Shown here in pieces: positions 26,853-35,988 of a DNA stretch of 64,000 nt. The notes below the pieces were generated by a model. The model did not search any database and was not told where the DNA came from. It saw nothing but the letters and a program-made list of their open reading frames with translations. Position numbers and translations under genes: made by a program. Source of the stretch: UBA9926 sp913064795 (GTDB taxonomy: Bacteria; Pseudomonadota; Gammaproteobacteria; Pseudomonadales; Azotimanducaceae); NCBI GenBank assembly GCA_045560765.1, contig JBJKZD010000007.1, positions 124,001 through 188,000 on the forward strand. The letters run 5' to 3'. Position 1 is the first letter of the stretch. Every line of letters begins with the position of its first letter.

Positions 26853-28358
26853 ATGTCTGACGCGCAAGCGAATGAGCACCCTGCAATGAATCGATTGCCC
26901 TTCGGTTTTGCTAAACGATTTGGCGTAATTTTAGACACCCAACGCGATGATCAGGGACACGCCGGGCTGGTTTATAAAGCGCCGTTGGCGCCGAGTGTCT
27001 TCTCTGAAGTGCAACGGTTCACTGGGCGTCTCGGAACCCTGCGAGAGGTGAGTTCAGTTCAGTTCGATGGGCTCTTGTCCTCAGCCTATGAGGAAGATTC
27101 TGACGAGGCCATGCAATTTATTGAGGACCTGGGCGAATCCATGGATTTGTCCAGTTTGATGGACCAACTACCCGAAAGTGGTGACTTACTAGAACAAGAC
27201 GACGATGCGCCAATTATTCGTTTGATTAACAGTCTTTTAACCGAAGCCATCAAGGTCGGTGCATCTGATATTCATATTGAGACTTATGAAAGCCGGTTGG
27301 TGGTTCGATTCCGGGTCGACGGGGTACTCCGAGAAATTGTTTCTCCTCGCCGGGCGATGGCGCCGCTCCTCGTTTCTCGGATCAAGGTTATGGCAAAGCT
27401 CGATATCGCCGAAAAAAGATTGCCGCAAGATGGCCGGATTTCGGTTCGGGTTGGCGGCAAAGAGGTTGATGTTCGGGTGTCGACCATTCCCGCGAGTAAT
27501 GGTGAACGAGTGGTGATGCGTTTGCTCGATAAGCAGGATGGCCGCAAGAGCTTGCCACACCTTGGAATGCAGTCGAACGGTCTCGCCCAGATGCAAGGAT
27601 TACTTGGCAGGCCGCACGGCATTATTTTGGTCACCGGCCCTACAGGTTCAGGTAAGTCGACCACATTGTATGCAGGTCTTGATCAGCTGAACGACAGCAG
27701 TCGGAATATCTTAACCGTTGAGGATCCCATCGAGTATGACGTTGAAGGCGTAGGGCAGACCCAGGTCAACGCGAAAGCCAATATGACCTTTGCAAAAGGA
27801 TTGAGGGCTATTTTGAGACAAGATCCTGATGTGGTGATGGTCGGTGAGATTCGCGATTACGAAACAGCAGATATTGCGGTGCAAGCCAGTTTAACGGGCC
27901 ATTTAGTACTCTCTACCCTGCACACAAATACTGCAATTGGCGCGATCACTCGCCTCGCAAATATGGGCGTCCAACCCTATTTGCTGTCCAATAGTATTGC
28001 CGGTTTGGCAGCGCAGCGCTTGGTTCGGGTTCTTTGCGAGCGCTGCAAAGTTGCGCACGCACCGGATGAATACGAGCAAAATTTTCTCAAGGTTGATGGT
28101 GCGGACTCAGCAACAATCTACCGTGCTGTAGGTTGTGAGCGCTGCGCATTTGAGGGGTATCGAGGGCGTCAGGGCATTTACGAAATCATTGTTGTCGATG
28201 ACAAACTTCGAGAGATGATTCATATGGGTGCCTCCGAGCCCGAGATGGAAAAACAAGCGAGAACTGTCTCCTCTGGTATTCGTGATGATGGTCGCAGTAA
28301 AGTGCTAGCAGGGATTACAACGATTGACGAAATTCTTCGCGTCACGATGGCGGACTGA
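26853..28358 (+). CDS. gspE: Type II secretion system ATPase GspE
   Basis: Cytoplasmic hexameric ATPase that powers pseudopilus assembly. It has 501 residues: a short N-terminal domain, then the ATPase core with Walker A GPTGSGKSTTLYAG (about 262-275), the Asp box VEDPIEYDVEGVGQTQVN, Walker B ILRQDPDVVMVGEIRD, and the His box LTGHLVLSTLHTN. A zinc-knuckle-like CERC (near 392) and CERC (near 430) are retained, as in GspE. First gene of a nine-gene operon in the order E-F-G-H-I-J-K-L-M; gspC and gspD, which often precede gspE, are not here. Confidence 0.95.
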   Translation: MSDAQANEHPAMNRLPFGFAKRFGVILDTQRDDQGHAGLVYKAPLAPSVFSEVQRFTGRLGTLREVSSVQFDGLLSSAYEEDSDEAMQFIEDLGESMDLSSLMDQLPESGDLLEQDDDAPIIRLINSLLTEAIKVGASDIHIETYESRLVVRFRVDGVLREIVSPRRAMAPLLVSRIKVMAKLDIAEKRLPQDGRISVRVGGKEVDVRVSTIPASNGERVVMRLLDKQDGRKSLPHLGMQSNGLAQMQGLLGRPHGIILVTGPTGSGKSTTLYAGLDQLNDSSRNILTVEDPIEYDVEGVGQTQVNAKANMTFAKGLRAILRQDPDVVMVGEIRDYETADIAVQASLTGHLVLSTLHTNTAIGAITRLANMGVQPYLLSNSIAGLAAQRLVRVLCERCKVAHAPDEYEQNFLKVDGADSATIYRAVGCERCAFEGYRGRQGIYEIIVVDDKLREMIHMGASEPEMEKQARTVSSGIRDDGRSKVLAGITTIDEILRVTMAD

Positions 28359-28368
28359 TTGAGTCATT

Positions 28369-29598
28369 ATGCCGGCTTTTGAATATCAGGCGCTTGATGC
28401 GCGGGGTCGAAGTAAAAGTGGCATGCTCGAGGGCGACTCCGCAAGGCAGGTTCGACAATCTTTGAGAGATCAAGGGCTGGCTCCGACTCAAGTGAAGTTG
28501 ACCAGTCAGGTCAGCGGCGAGGAGCCGGCTGCAGCCAACTTTTTTTCCAGGTTTTTCCAGCCAACGCTGACTGTCAGCGAACGCGCGTTGATCACGCGTC
28601 AGTTGGCGACGCTGATCGCCGCTGGATTGCCCATTGAAGAATCTTTACTTGCTGTCTCGAGACAGACCGAACTGCCGAAAACCCAAAAAATGCTGGTCAC
28701 TGTTAGAACTCGGGTGCTCGAGGGATTTTCCCTGGCTCGCAGTTTGGAAGTTTTCCCAAAGGCTTTTCCCGAACTTTTTAGAGCCACGATTGCTGCGGGA
28801 GAATCTTCAGGGCACTTAGAGGCAGTTCTGAATCAGCTCGCCGATTTCAGCGAGTCGCAATACGAGTCAGCCACGCGGATTCAGCAAGCATTGGTTTACC
28901 CGGTTATTTTATTTGTCTTAACGGTTCTGATCCTTGCGGGTCTGTTGGGATATGTGGTGCCAGATATTGTCGCTGTTTTTGCCGACACAGGGCAGGCCTT
29001 ACCGGATTTGACTCGGCTCATCATCGCACTCAGCGATTTTGTCGCGGGATATGGCTGGTTGGTTGGGTTAGGATTGATTGCGGCGGGGTTAGGGGTTCGG
29101 CAAATTCTGTCGCTCGCCAGCTACCGCCTTAAGTTCGATCAATTTTTGCTGCGTGCCCCCCTGGTTGCCAAAATGAGTAGAGGCCGCAATATCTCTCAAT
29201 TTGCCAGCACACTGAGTATTTTGTCAGCTTCCGGGGTCCCGTTAGTAGATGCCATGAAAATTGCGGGTGCTGTGGTATCAAACACTTGGCTCCGAGCGGA
29301 AGTTGAGGCGGCAACAGTTCGAGTGAGTGAGGGTAGTAGTCTGCAGGCGGCACTTCAAGCCAGCGGTTACTTTCCGCCGATGATGCTTTATATGATCGCC
29401 AGCGGCGAATCGAGCGGCGAGCTCGATGGCATGTTGGCGCGAGTAGCGCGGTATCTTCAGCAGGATGTCGAAGCTCTGCTAGCAACTCTGTTGAGTTTGA
29501 TTGGGCCACTGATGTTGGTGATTATGGGCGGCGCGGTATTCACGATCGTAATGGCGATCTTGCTGCCGATTATCAACTTAAATCAAATGGTTGGCTAG
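28369..29598 (+). CDS. gspF: Type II secretion system inner-membrane platform protein GspF
   Basis: Polytopic platform protein that links the GspE ATPase to the pseudopilus. It has 409 residues with the standard duplicated cytoplasmic domain (about 70-170 and 270-370) and three membrane segments near 170, 220 and 375. It begins with PAFEYQALDARGRSKSG, the typical GspF start. It follows gspE by 10 bp. Confidence 0.95.
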   Translation: MPAFEYQALDARGRSKSGMLEGDSARQVRQSLRDQGLAPTQVKLTSQVSGEEPAAANFFSRFFQPTLTVSERALITRQLATLIAAGLPIEESLLAVSRQTELPKTQKMLVTVRTRVLEGFSLARSLEVFPKAFPELFRATIAAGESSGHLEAVLNQLADFSESQYESATRIQQALVYPVILFVLTVLILAGLLGYVVPDIVAVFADTGQALPDLTRLIIALSDFVAGYGWLVGLGLIAAGLGVRQILSLASYRLKFDQFLLRAPLVAKMSRGRNISQFASTLSILSASGVPLVDAMKIAGAVVSNTWLRAEVEAATVRVSEGSSLQAALQASGYFPPMMLYMIASGESSGELDGMLARVARYLQQDVEALLATLLSLIGPLMLVIMGGAVFTIVMAILLPIINLNQMVG

Positions 29599-29648
29599 AC
29601 AAAGGCCGCCAAACAGTTTTATTCAGGTCAATAACAGAAGGAAAAATC

Positions 29649-30071
29649 ATGTCGAGTAACCATCAGGGCGGATTCACGCTGATTGAAATCATGGTCGTTG
29701 TCGTCATTTTAGGCATATTAGGAGCGCTCATCGTGCCAAATATCGTGGGTCGGCCCGACGAAGCGCGTGTGACTGCAGCGCGCTCTGATATTCAACAGGT
29801 AGGTAATGCCCTCGACCTGTATCGAATGGATAACGGCCATTACCCCAGCACGGACCAGGGGCTGGAAGCTCTGATCGAAAAGCCTTCGGGTTATCCCGAG
29901 CCAAGGCGCTGGAATGCGGATGGTTATCTCAAGAAGCTGCCGATCGATCCTTGGGGAGATCCATACTTGTACTTTAGCGAAGGCCGCAACATTGAAGTTT
30001 ACTCCCTAGGTTCAGATCGACGAGAAGGCGGTGAAGGGGTCGATGCTGATTTAAAGCTGTCTGATCTTTAA
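29649..30071 (+). CDS. gspG: Major pseudopilin GspG
   Basis: Main subunit of the type II pseudopilus. It has 140 residues with a short leader cut by prepilin peptidase between G8 and F9 of GGFTLIEIMVVVV, then a hydrophobic helix. The C-terminal part has the GspG pattern NGHYPSTDQGLEALIEKP and DPWGDPYLY, including calcium-site residues near YSLGSDRREGGEG. A 50-bp gap after gspF carries its own good ribosome site (AGAAGGAAAAATC), in line with the high amount of GspG needed. Confidence 0.96.
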   Translation: MSSNHQGGFTLIEIMVVVVILGILGALIVPNIVGRPDEARVTAARSDIQQVGNALDLYRMDNGHYPSTDQGLEALIEKPSGYPEPRRWNADGYLKKLPIDPWGDPYLYFSEGRNIEVYSLGSDRREGGEGVDADLKLSDL

Positions 30072-30078
30072 CGACCGG

Positions 30079-30630
30079 ATGATAGGCAAGGCAGGCTTTA
30101 CGCTTATAGAGATTCTGGTAGTTCTCTTTATTGTGTCTCTGCTCACTGGACTGGTGGTTGCAAATCTGCCGGGGTTTGTCACCACGGCGGATTTTGAAGA
30201 AGAAACCCAGAGACTCAAATTCGCGCTTGAGCAAGGCCTTGAAAAAGCGCAAATTGATACTGTCGAGGTCGGTCTTAAGGTTGACGAAGCGAATTATTCT
30301 TTCTGGATTTTTGATGAAGCAACTCGAGACTGGAACCCTGCAGTGGACCGCGCTCTGAGCGCCCATGGGTTGGCCGAGGGCTTATTGCTTCGATTGACGA
30401 CCGAGGGTGAACCGATGACATTAAAACCCATTGCTGCGGAAGTTGACCAAGGGGCGAACTCCGAATCCCAGAGAGAACCCGAAGGTCCAAAGATCCTACT
30501 TTTATCCAGTGGCGAGACTACCGTGTTCAAACTGGAACTCTACTCGGAAGAAAATTTCTGGATGAGCGTCACTTCCGATGGGTTTGGGGCCTTTCAAGTC
30601 AATCAGGAGCCTTTATCTCGTGAGGAGTAG
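30079..30630 (+). CDS. gspH: Minor pseudopilin GspH
   Basis: Minor pseudopilin of the type II secretion system. It has 183 residues with a prepilin leader cut between G6 and F7 of MIGKAGFTLIEILVVLF. The soluble domain is acidic with a GspH-like beta-sandwich pattern (SFWIFDEATRDWNPA). It follows gspG by seven bases, and its 3' end overlaps the gspI start. Confidence 0.88.
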   Translation: MIGKAGFTLIEILVVLFIVSLLTGLVVANLPGFVTTADFEEETQRLKFALEQGLEKAQIDTVEVGLKVDEANYSFWIFDEATRDWNPAVDRALSAHGLAEGLLLRLTTEGEPMTLKPIAAEVDQGANSESQREPEGPKILLLSSGETTVFKLELYSEENFWMSVTSDGFGAFQVNQEPLSREE

Positions 30631-31015
30631 GTGTCGTTCAACGAGCAGTGCTGGATTTACCTTGATCGAAGTTATGATCGCGCTGGCTGTTTTTTCAGTC
30701 GTGGCGATGGCGCTCACGAAAAATGCCTCCCTCGCGGTCACGCAAACTGCTCGGATGCAGGATCAACTGCTAGCACATACCGTTGCCCAGAATGTCCTGA
30801 ACGATTTGCTGTCCTCTGGACGTCGGGATAAGGCATTTGAAGGTCCATCAAGACAGCAGTCTGAGGTCACGATGGCCAGCCGTTCCTGGCAGGTCCAAGT
30901 CCGTTTGCGTCCGACGGATGACGCCGATATTAAGCGAGTGAGGGTATCGGTCCGAGATGACCAGTACTTTGACGAGGAGCTTGCGGTTTTAACAGGTTTT
31001 GTGGGTCGGCAATGA
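30620..31015 (+). CDS. gspI: Minor pseudopilin GspI
   Basis: Minor pseudopilin; with GspJ and GspK it forms the pseudopilus tip. From the GTG at 30620 it has 131 residues, with a leader ending RSTSSAG and cleavage before FTLIEVMIALAVF. AGGAG lies about 11 bases upstream. The frame is open back to 30578, but that part overlaps gspH. It overlaps the gspH stop by 11 bases and the gspJ start by four. Confidence 0.9.
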   Translation: MRSRCRSTSSAGFTLIEVMIALAVFSVVAMALTKNASLAVTQTARMQDQLLAHTVAQNVLNDLLSSGRRDKAFEGPSRQQSEVTMASRSWQVQVRLRPTDDADIKRVRVSVRDDQYFDEELAVLTGFVGRQ

Positions 31016-31746
31016 GGCGCTCGAGCTCAGGGTTCACATTGCTCGAAGTGTTGATCGCGATGGCGATATTTGCCATTTTGGGATTGGCGTCCAATCAAAT
31101 GCTGCGCAGCGTCTCCGGTGTTGAGCGAGAGATGAGTCAGCAAACCCTTGCCTATCGCGAGCTCATAAAGCTCTTTGGAATTATTGACAGGGATCTCTCT
31201 CAGCTGATTTATCGCGGGGTTCGAGATGAATTCGGTGACCCGATTGCGGCGGTCTCAGTCAATCAAGGACGCTATCCATTGGAATTTTCCAGATCAGGTT
31301 GGCGAAATCCGCTGGAGCGAGCGCGGAGTGACCTCCAGCGAGTTGCCTATGAAGTCAATGGTGATAAGTTGCAACGGCTGATCTGGCTGGTGCTGGATCG
31401 CGCGGAGGATACCGAGCCTAAGGTTCAGACGCTGCTCTCGAATGTGATTGATTTTAAGGTCCGGGTCATCAAGCCGGATGGCCAGCGACAGGAAGTGATT
31501 ACCGCTGAGGATGGAGATGAAGTACCGGTGGCGCTAGAAGTAAAGGTCACGACTGAGCGCTGGGGTGAGTTGGCTCGGGTGATTGATTTACCGGATTATC
31601 TACCCCTGCTGCCTGGTGGCGTCTCCGGTGACCGCAATGAACGGGATACCTCGGAGCCTGCGCCCGGGGATGAGCGAGAGCCTGCGCCGTCGCCAGTTCC
31701 TTTGAGCTTGATCTCAGGTCAAGAGGTCCCTGCCCGTGCGACCTAA
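31012..31746 (+). CDS. gspJ: Minor pseudopilin GspJ
   Basis: Minor pseudopilin in the tip complex. It has 244 residues with a leader cut between G7 and F8 of MRRSSSGFTLLEVLIAMAIF. The C-terminal 40 residues form a Pro/Glu-rich, probably disordered tail (DTSEPAPGDEREPAPSPV), longer than in many GspJ proteins. It overlaps gspI by ATGA and gspK by 11 bases. Confidence 0.92.
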   Translation: MRRSSSGFTLLEVLIAMAIFAILGLASNQMLRSVSGVEREMSQQTLAYRELIKLFGIIDRDLSQLIYRGVRDEFGDPIAAVSVNQGRYPLEFSRSGWRNPLERARSDLQRVAYEVNGDKLQRLIWLVLDRAEDTEPKVQTLLSNVIDFKVRVIKPDGQRQEVITAEDGDEVPVALEVKVTTERWGELARVIDLPDYLPLLPGGVSGDRNERDTSEPAPGDEREPAPSPVPLSLISGQEVPARAT

Positions 31747-32737
31747 ACATTCACAGGCTGGCATCGCTCTGATGATCGTGCTGTTGGTTGTGACCATTGC
31801 CACAGTCTTGAGCACCGCTATTGCTAAGAATCAGTCCCGTACAATTGGAACAGCCTCCAGTTATTTCGATCGTGCCCAAGCCTACTATTTTGCTCGAGGT
31901 GGAGAGACCTTTGCCCGTCAACTTCTCTTCCGAGACTTTAAGGAACAACCCGAGCGCGATGATCTAACCGAGGAATGGGCCGCGCTCGATTTAGTCTTTG
32001 AGTACGAGGGTGGTGAAGTTCAAATCTATATCGAAGATTTGCAAGGCCGGTTTAACCTGAATCAGTTTGTAGCCGGCGATCAGCGGACGTCCCTGCTGTC
32101 TGAGAAGTTATCGCTCATGACTGCTCAAATTGGTCTAGATCCGGCCTGGATGGATGACTTGCTAGATTATACGGATATCGATGGCGAAGTGCGCTTGGGT
32201 GGTGCTGAAGACTACTTTTATTTGGGCCTTGACCAACCGTTTCGTACCAGCGGTCAGCCGCTGCAGGATTTGAGTGAAATAAGAATGTTGCGATCAATGT
32301 CGAGTGAAGGCTATGCGAGGCTAAGCGAAGTGCTTACGGTAACGCCGGCCATGGGGTCGAGCTTAAACGTCAATACAGCGCCAGCGATGGTACTGCAGAC
32401 TCTCGCGTCTGATCTCTCTCTAGAACAGGCGAATGCTCTGATCGATCGCAGGACCACCGCCGAAGGGTTTGATACAGTGCAGGCGTTTCTCCAGCAACCC
32501 GAATTGGCTGGACTTGCCGTGAAGGCAGAGGGTCTTGGTGTACAATCCTCCTTTTTCAAGGCAAACATCAAAGCGCGATATGAGAATCAAACCCTCTATC
32601 TAACAAGTTTTATTTATCGGGAACCGACCACGGGTGAAATGACGGTGTATAAACGAATCAATAATGCGCGTTTTACGATACCCCTAGAGGTGTCGGAGGC
32701 CGAGCAAGGGCAGGATCAGGAGACGAACGGTGCTTGA
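31736..32737 (+). CDS. gspK: Minor pseudopilin GspK
   Basis: Largest minor pseudopilin, capping the pseudopilus tip. It has 333 residues, GTG start, and leader cleavage after G9 in SQAGIALMIVLLVVTIA, with the isoleucine in place of Phe that is common in GspK. The large soluble domain contains the helical EDLQGRFNLNQ segment near 100 and the LNVNTAPAMVLQTLASDLS helix-hairpin-helix-like segment near 205. It overlaps gspJ by 11 bases and gspL by eight. Confidence 0.92.
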   Translation: MRPKHSQAGIALMIVLLVVTIATVLSTAIAKNQSRTIGTASSYFDRAQAYYFARGGETFARQLLFRDFKEQPERDDLTEEWAALDLVFEYEGGEVQIYIEDLQGRFNLNQFVAGDQRTSLLSEKLSLMTAQIGLDPAWMDDLLDYTDIDGEVRLGGAEDYFYLGLDQPFRTSGQPLQDLSEIRMLRSMSSEGYARLSEVLTVTPAMGSSLNVNTAPAMVLQTLASDLSLEQANALIDRRTTAEGFDTVQAFLQQPELAGLAVKAEGLGVQSSFFKANIKARYENQTLYLTSFIYREPTTGEMTVYKRINNARFTIPLEVSEAEQGQDQETNGA

Positions 32738-33947
32738 GTCTCTTGTCATTCACTGGCGTCGTCATGATCTCCATTGGCTCTGGTTGAATGGGGCTGGTCA
32801 ACCCATTGAGGAAAGTTCGGGATCTTGGGTCGACTTTACCGAGATGCTCGAAGCCGAGAGGCTCAAAGAAGAAGGAGCGGCTTTTCAGACCACGGTCCTA
32901 TTTTCTTCCGAGCAAGTGTTATTGAAAACTGTCGAAGTGCCGCCCAAACCAACGCGGCAGATAATGGATGCTGTCCCATTTTTGGTTGAAGAAGTGCTTG
33001 CTGACGACGTCTTTGACTGCTTTATCGCCATCGGGCAACGGGTCGGTGATGTTTTGTCTGTAGCAGTGGTCGAGGAAAGCCTTATCAGTGAACGGCTTGC
33101 TCAATTGAACGCACATGGTTTGGATCCAGAATTTATCGGAATTGATCAAGATTTATTGCCGGAGGTTCAGGGCCAGCTCATGGTCACTGATACGCTTGCC
33201 TTTTTGAATACTTGGAGCCATGAGAAGGTTGCGATCCGTTCAGATCAACTCAAGGAGGTGCTACCCATATTTTTAGGGCAGGATGCCGGCAGCCTCACGA
33301 TTGTCGATTTTACCGAGCTAGAAACGGTCGAGGATTTACTAAAAGATTCGCTGATACTGCGTGAAGAATCCCTCTCAGCTTCTGAGACGCCTTTTCTTGC
33401 GCACCTTTTTAACCAATCTCGGAGCCAGCGCATTAATTTACGGCAAGGCCAATATGCGTTTCGATCAAAATCAGGCGCCGCGACCGCTAGATACAAGCGT
33501 TTAGGCTTGGCGGCCGCATTTGTTTTTGGGCTGCAAATGGTCTTGACCGCCGGACAGGGGTTTTTTCTTAATCAACAAGCGACAGATCTTGAACAGCAGG
33601 CCATCGCGCTGTATCAGTCCGTCTTTCCCAAGGACTCCAATACTCGAGATATGGCCAGGCGATGGCGAAGTCGCCTTTCAGGCAGCGGTGCAACGAATCA
33701 AGTCGGTCTTGGCACCTTGATGGAAGTGGTCAGTCAGCGCTTGAGCGGCTCTGGCCTGACGTTGGATAACCTTAATTACAATGCGTCGAGGGGTGATTTG
33801 GTGCTGCAGCTGTCGGGTCGCCAGAGTGATCAGATTATGGCCTTGGCAGAGGGCTTAATGGGTGCAGGTTTTCAAGCCGAAATCGGCACCATCTCCCAAG
33901 AAAATGCAGCTGTCCGTGGAAGTCTTCGGATCCGGACGGGAGGATGA
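32730..33947 (+). CDS. gspL: Type II secretion system protein GspL
   Basis: Bitopic inner-membrane protein that recruits GspE. It has 405 residues with a cytoplasmic actin-like domain (1-245, LFSSEQVLLKTVEVPPKP near 65), one membrane segment (AAAFVFGLQMVLTAGQGFFL near 265) and a periplasmic ferredoxin-like domain. The GTG start follows AGGAG at 32718-32722. It overlaps gspK by eight bases and gspM by four. Confidence 0.9.
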   Translation: MLESLVIHWRRHDLHWLWLNGAGQPIEESSGSWVDFTEMLEAERLKEEGAAFQTTVLFSSEQVLLKTVEVPPKPTRQIMDAVPFLVEEVLADDVFDCFIAIGQRVGDVLSVAVVEESLISERLAQLNAHGLDPEFIGIDQDLLPEVQGQLMVTDTLAFLNTWSHEKVAIRSDQLKEVLPIFLGQDAGSLTIVDFTELETVEDLLKDSLILREESLSASETPFLAHLFNQSRSQRINLRQGQYAFRSKSGAATARYKRLGLAAAFVFGLQMVLTAGQGFFLNQQATDLEQQAIALYQSVFPKDSNTRDMARRWRSRLSGSGATNQVGLGTLMEVVSQRLSGSGLTLDNLNYNASRGDLVLQLSGRQSDQIMALAEGLMGAGFQAEIGTISQENAAVRGSLRIRTGG

Positions 33948-34447
33948 CAATGCCCCCATCTCTACAAGTCTATTGGCAGCGCTTTAAGCAACTGAAAGCC
34001 AGTGAGCAGAGGATGTTGCTGTTTCTTGGCGTATTTCTGGGCGTCCTAGCGGTCTATGCACTGCTTTGGTCTCCGATCACATCTTTTCAGGAAGATCAGT
34101 TCCTCGAACGTGAGCGACAACTTGAATTGCTGACAATGATGCAACAGACCGAGAACCAAGCGCGCAATTCAGTTGTTACTGCTAATGCAGGTTCTTTTGA
34201 TCCAAACTTGTTGGCGGTTGTGACTCGGGCGACCACCGCGCAAGGCATTAGTCCCAATCGCTTGCAACCTGAGGGGGATAGTTCGGTCAGTCTCTGGTTT
34301 GACCAAGTTGTGTTTTCTGAATTGATGCGGCTGGTGCATGATGTGAAACAAACCCAAGGGATTGATGTTGCCCAAATGGTTGTGGATCGGACGGAGGTGC
34401 CCGGAAAGGTTAGGGCGCGCTTGGTCCTTACGCGTCTGACGAATTGA
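33944..34447 (+). CDS. gspM: Type II secretion system protein GspM
   Basis: Small bitopic inner-membrane protein that stabilises GspL. It has 167 residues: a cytoplasmic N-terminus, one membrane segment (MLLFLGVFLGVLAVYALLW, residues 26-44) and a periplasmic ferredoxin-like domain with coiled-coil start (QEDQFLERERQLELLTMM). It overlaps gspL by ATGA and is the last gene of the operon. Only 56 bp separate it from the convergent MATE gene; a GCGTCG/CGACGC hairpin without a T-run lies there. Confidence 0.88.
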   Translation: MTMPPSLQVYWQRFKQLKASEQRMLLFLGVFLGVLAVYALLWSPITSFQEDQFLERERQLELLTMMQQTENQARNSVVTANAGSFDPNLLAVVTRATTAQGISPNRLQPEGDSSVSLWFDQVVFSELMRLVHDVKQTQGIDVAQMVVDRTEVPGKVRARLVLTRLTN

Positions 34448-34503
34448 TCGTCTTCAAATGCGTCGTTCACCTGAGGGTTGCGACGCTTGGATGAATGAAG
34501 ATG

Positions 34504-35916
34504 TTATCGAGATTGCTGTGGTCGATGATTGCTTGGATCCAGGCTCCCTCCAGTAGCCCCAGAAGGCTCAGATCGAAGGCGCTTCAACATTTTTTGGAGC
34601 CAAACCGCAGAGACAACACCGAGCAAAAGATTCGTAAAGGCAGTTGCCCAAAAAATGCCTTCATAGCCATAGATGGCGCGCGCTAGCAGCGCCAAGGGCA
34701 GATAGATCACAAGCAGTCGCGCAACCGATAAAATCAGTGCCGGCAAGGGTCTTCGAAGCGCATTAAACCCGTGGGTAGCTACAGTCATCATACCCATCAA
34801 CCCTATAGAAATTGGAACGATATGAAGATAGAGCACGGCGACCTTAAGCACGCTTGGATCGTCGTTAATGCTTCGCACAAATGTTGCCCCGCCGGCCCAC
34901 ATGATAATCGCTGCGGTAACGCCCCAGACAATACAGGCGATGTAGCAGATCGTGAGACTTTGGTTAACCCGGGCATATTCTTGAGCTGCCCAGTTTTGTC
35001 CGACCAGTGGCACGACGCTGGTGGCAATTCCGATGACCACCATGGCAACCACGGATTCAATGCGGCTGGCCACCCCGAAGCCTGCGATCACTGCATCCCC
35101 AAAGTCGGATAACAAAAATGTGATCAGTGCGAGGGAGACCGGAGCGATGAGGTTGGTGGCAGCGGCGGGTATTCCGACTTGGAGAATGTCTCGGCAATTG
35201 TTAATCAAGCCCGCCAAAGAAAAGTGCGCTAGGCGTCGTTTGACCAAATACCAGTAAAGAGCCAGGACCAATTGCGCCCCGGCACCGCCGACGAAAGCCC
35301 AAGCGGCGCCTTGAATCCCGAGAACGGGAGCGCCTGCCCACCCGAAGATGAGGAAGGGCCCAAGAATAACCTGGATTAAAGGCGCGATGGTCATGATGTA
35401 ACCTGGGAAGGTTGGGTCCCCATAGGCGCGGATCAATCCGTTGGAAACCATCGCCAGCCCCATGGCGGGAAACCCCAGAAAAAAAATATGACTGTATTGG
35501 GCGCTAAGGTCGAGTACTTGGCCCCTTGCGCCAAGGAAATTCAGAATGTTGTGTGAGAAGACGCCTCCAAGTAATGCGATTGAAAATGTGATGAGCGTCA
35601 CAAGGATGTAACAGTGTGTCACGAGCTCGGCTGTTCGCGAATGCTGGGTCTGGCTCATAGCCTGTGCAACCAGGCTGGCCGCGCCGATGCCGATACCCCG
35701 TGTGATCGCTCCAAGGGCCATGATGATTGGAAACATAAAAGCGATCGCGGCTAATGCCTCCATGCTGATCCGGCCGATGTAGTAGAGCTCGATGAGATTG
35801 CCCAGGGTCATGGCCATAAAACCCAAGATCATGACGCTCGAGATGTTGAAAATGTGGCGTGTGACGGGTCCCTCCGTATAAACGCCTTTGGTCGAAGCGG
35901 ATTCGGTTATTTGCAT
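34504..35916 (-). CDS. MATE family efflux transporter
   Basis: Multidrug/toxin extrusion antiporter of the inner membrane, driven by Na+ or H+. It has 470 residues with about 12 hydrophobic segments in two homologous halves. Family features include IGIGAASLVAQAMSQTQ near 80, FLGFPAMGLAMVSNGLIRAYGDP near 150 and VVPLVGQNWAAQEYARVNQS near 295, all with the conserved Gly/Ala-rich MATE pattern. The substrate is not predictable. Convergent with gspM and downstream of dnaE2 on the same strand, separated by 72 bp. Confidence 0.92.
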   Translation of the reverse strand: MQITESASTKGVYTEGPVTRHIFNISSVMILGFMAMTLGNLIELYYIGRISMEALAAIAFMFPIIMALGAITRGIGIGAASLVAQAMSQTQHSRTAELVTHCYILVTLITFSIALLGGVFSHNILNFLGARGQVLDLSAQYSHIFFLGFPAMGLAMVSNGLIRAYGDPTFPGYIMTIAPLIQVILGPFLIFGWAGAPVLGIQGAAWAFVGGAGAQLVLALYWYLVKRRLAHFSLAGLINNCRDILQVGIPAAATNLIAPVSLALITFLLSDFGDAVIAGFGVASRIESVVAMVVIGIATSVVPLVGQNWAAQEYARVNQSLTICYIACIVWGVTAAIIMWAGGATFVRSINDDPSVLKVAVLYLHIVPISIGLMGMMTVATHGFNALRRPLPALILSVARLLVIYLPLALLARAIYGYEGIFWATAFTNLLLGVVSAVWLQKMLKRLRSEPSGATGGSLDPSNHRPQQSR

Positions 35917-35988
35917 AAAAACTGTCTGCTTGGCTTCGGATAGAGGAGGACAATTTGTTGTCGCTAGGAGACTGCCGCTCAGCGCTGG

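Noticed and set aside
34448..34503. GCGTCG/CGACGC hairpin as a bidirectional terminator between gspM and the MATE gene
   Set aside because: A 15-nt loop and no T-run on either strand; support is too weak.
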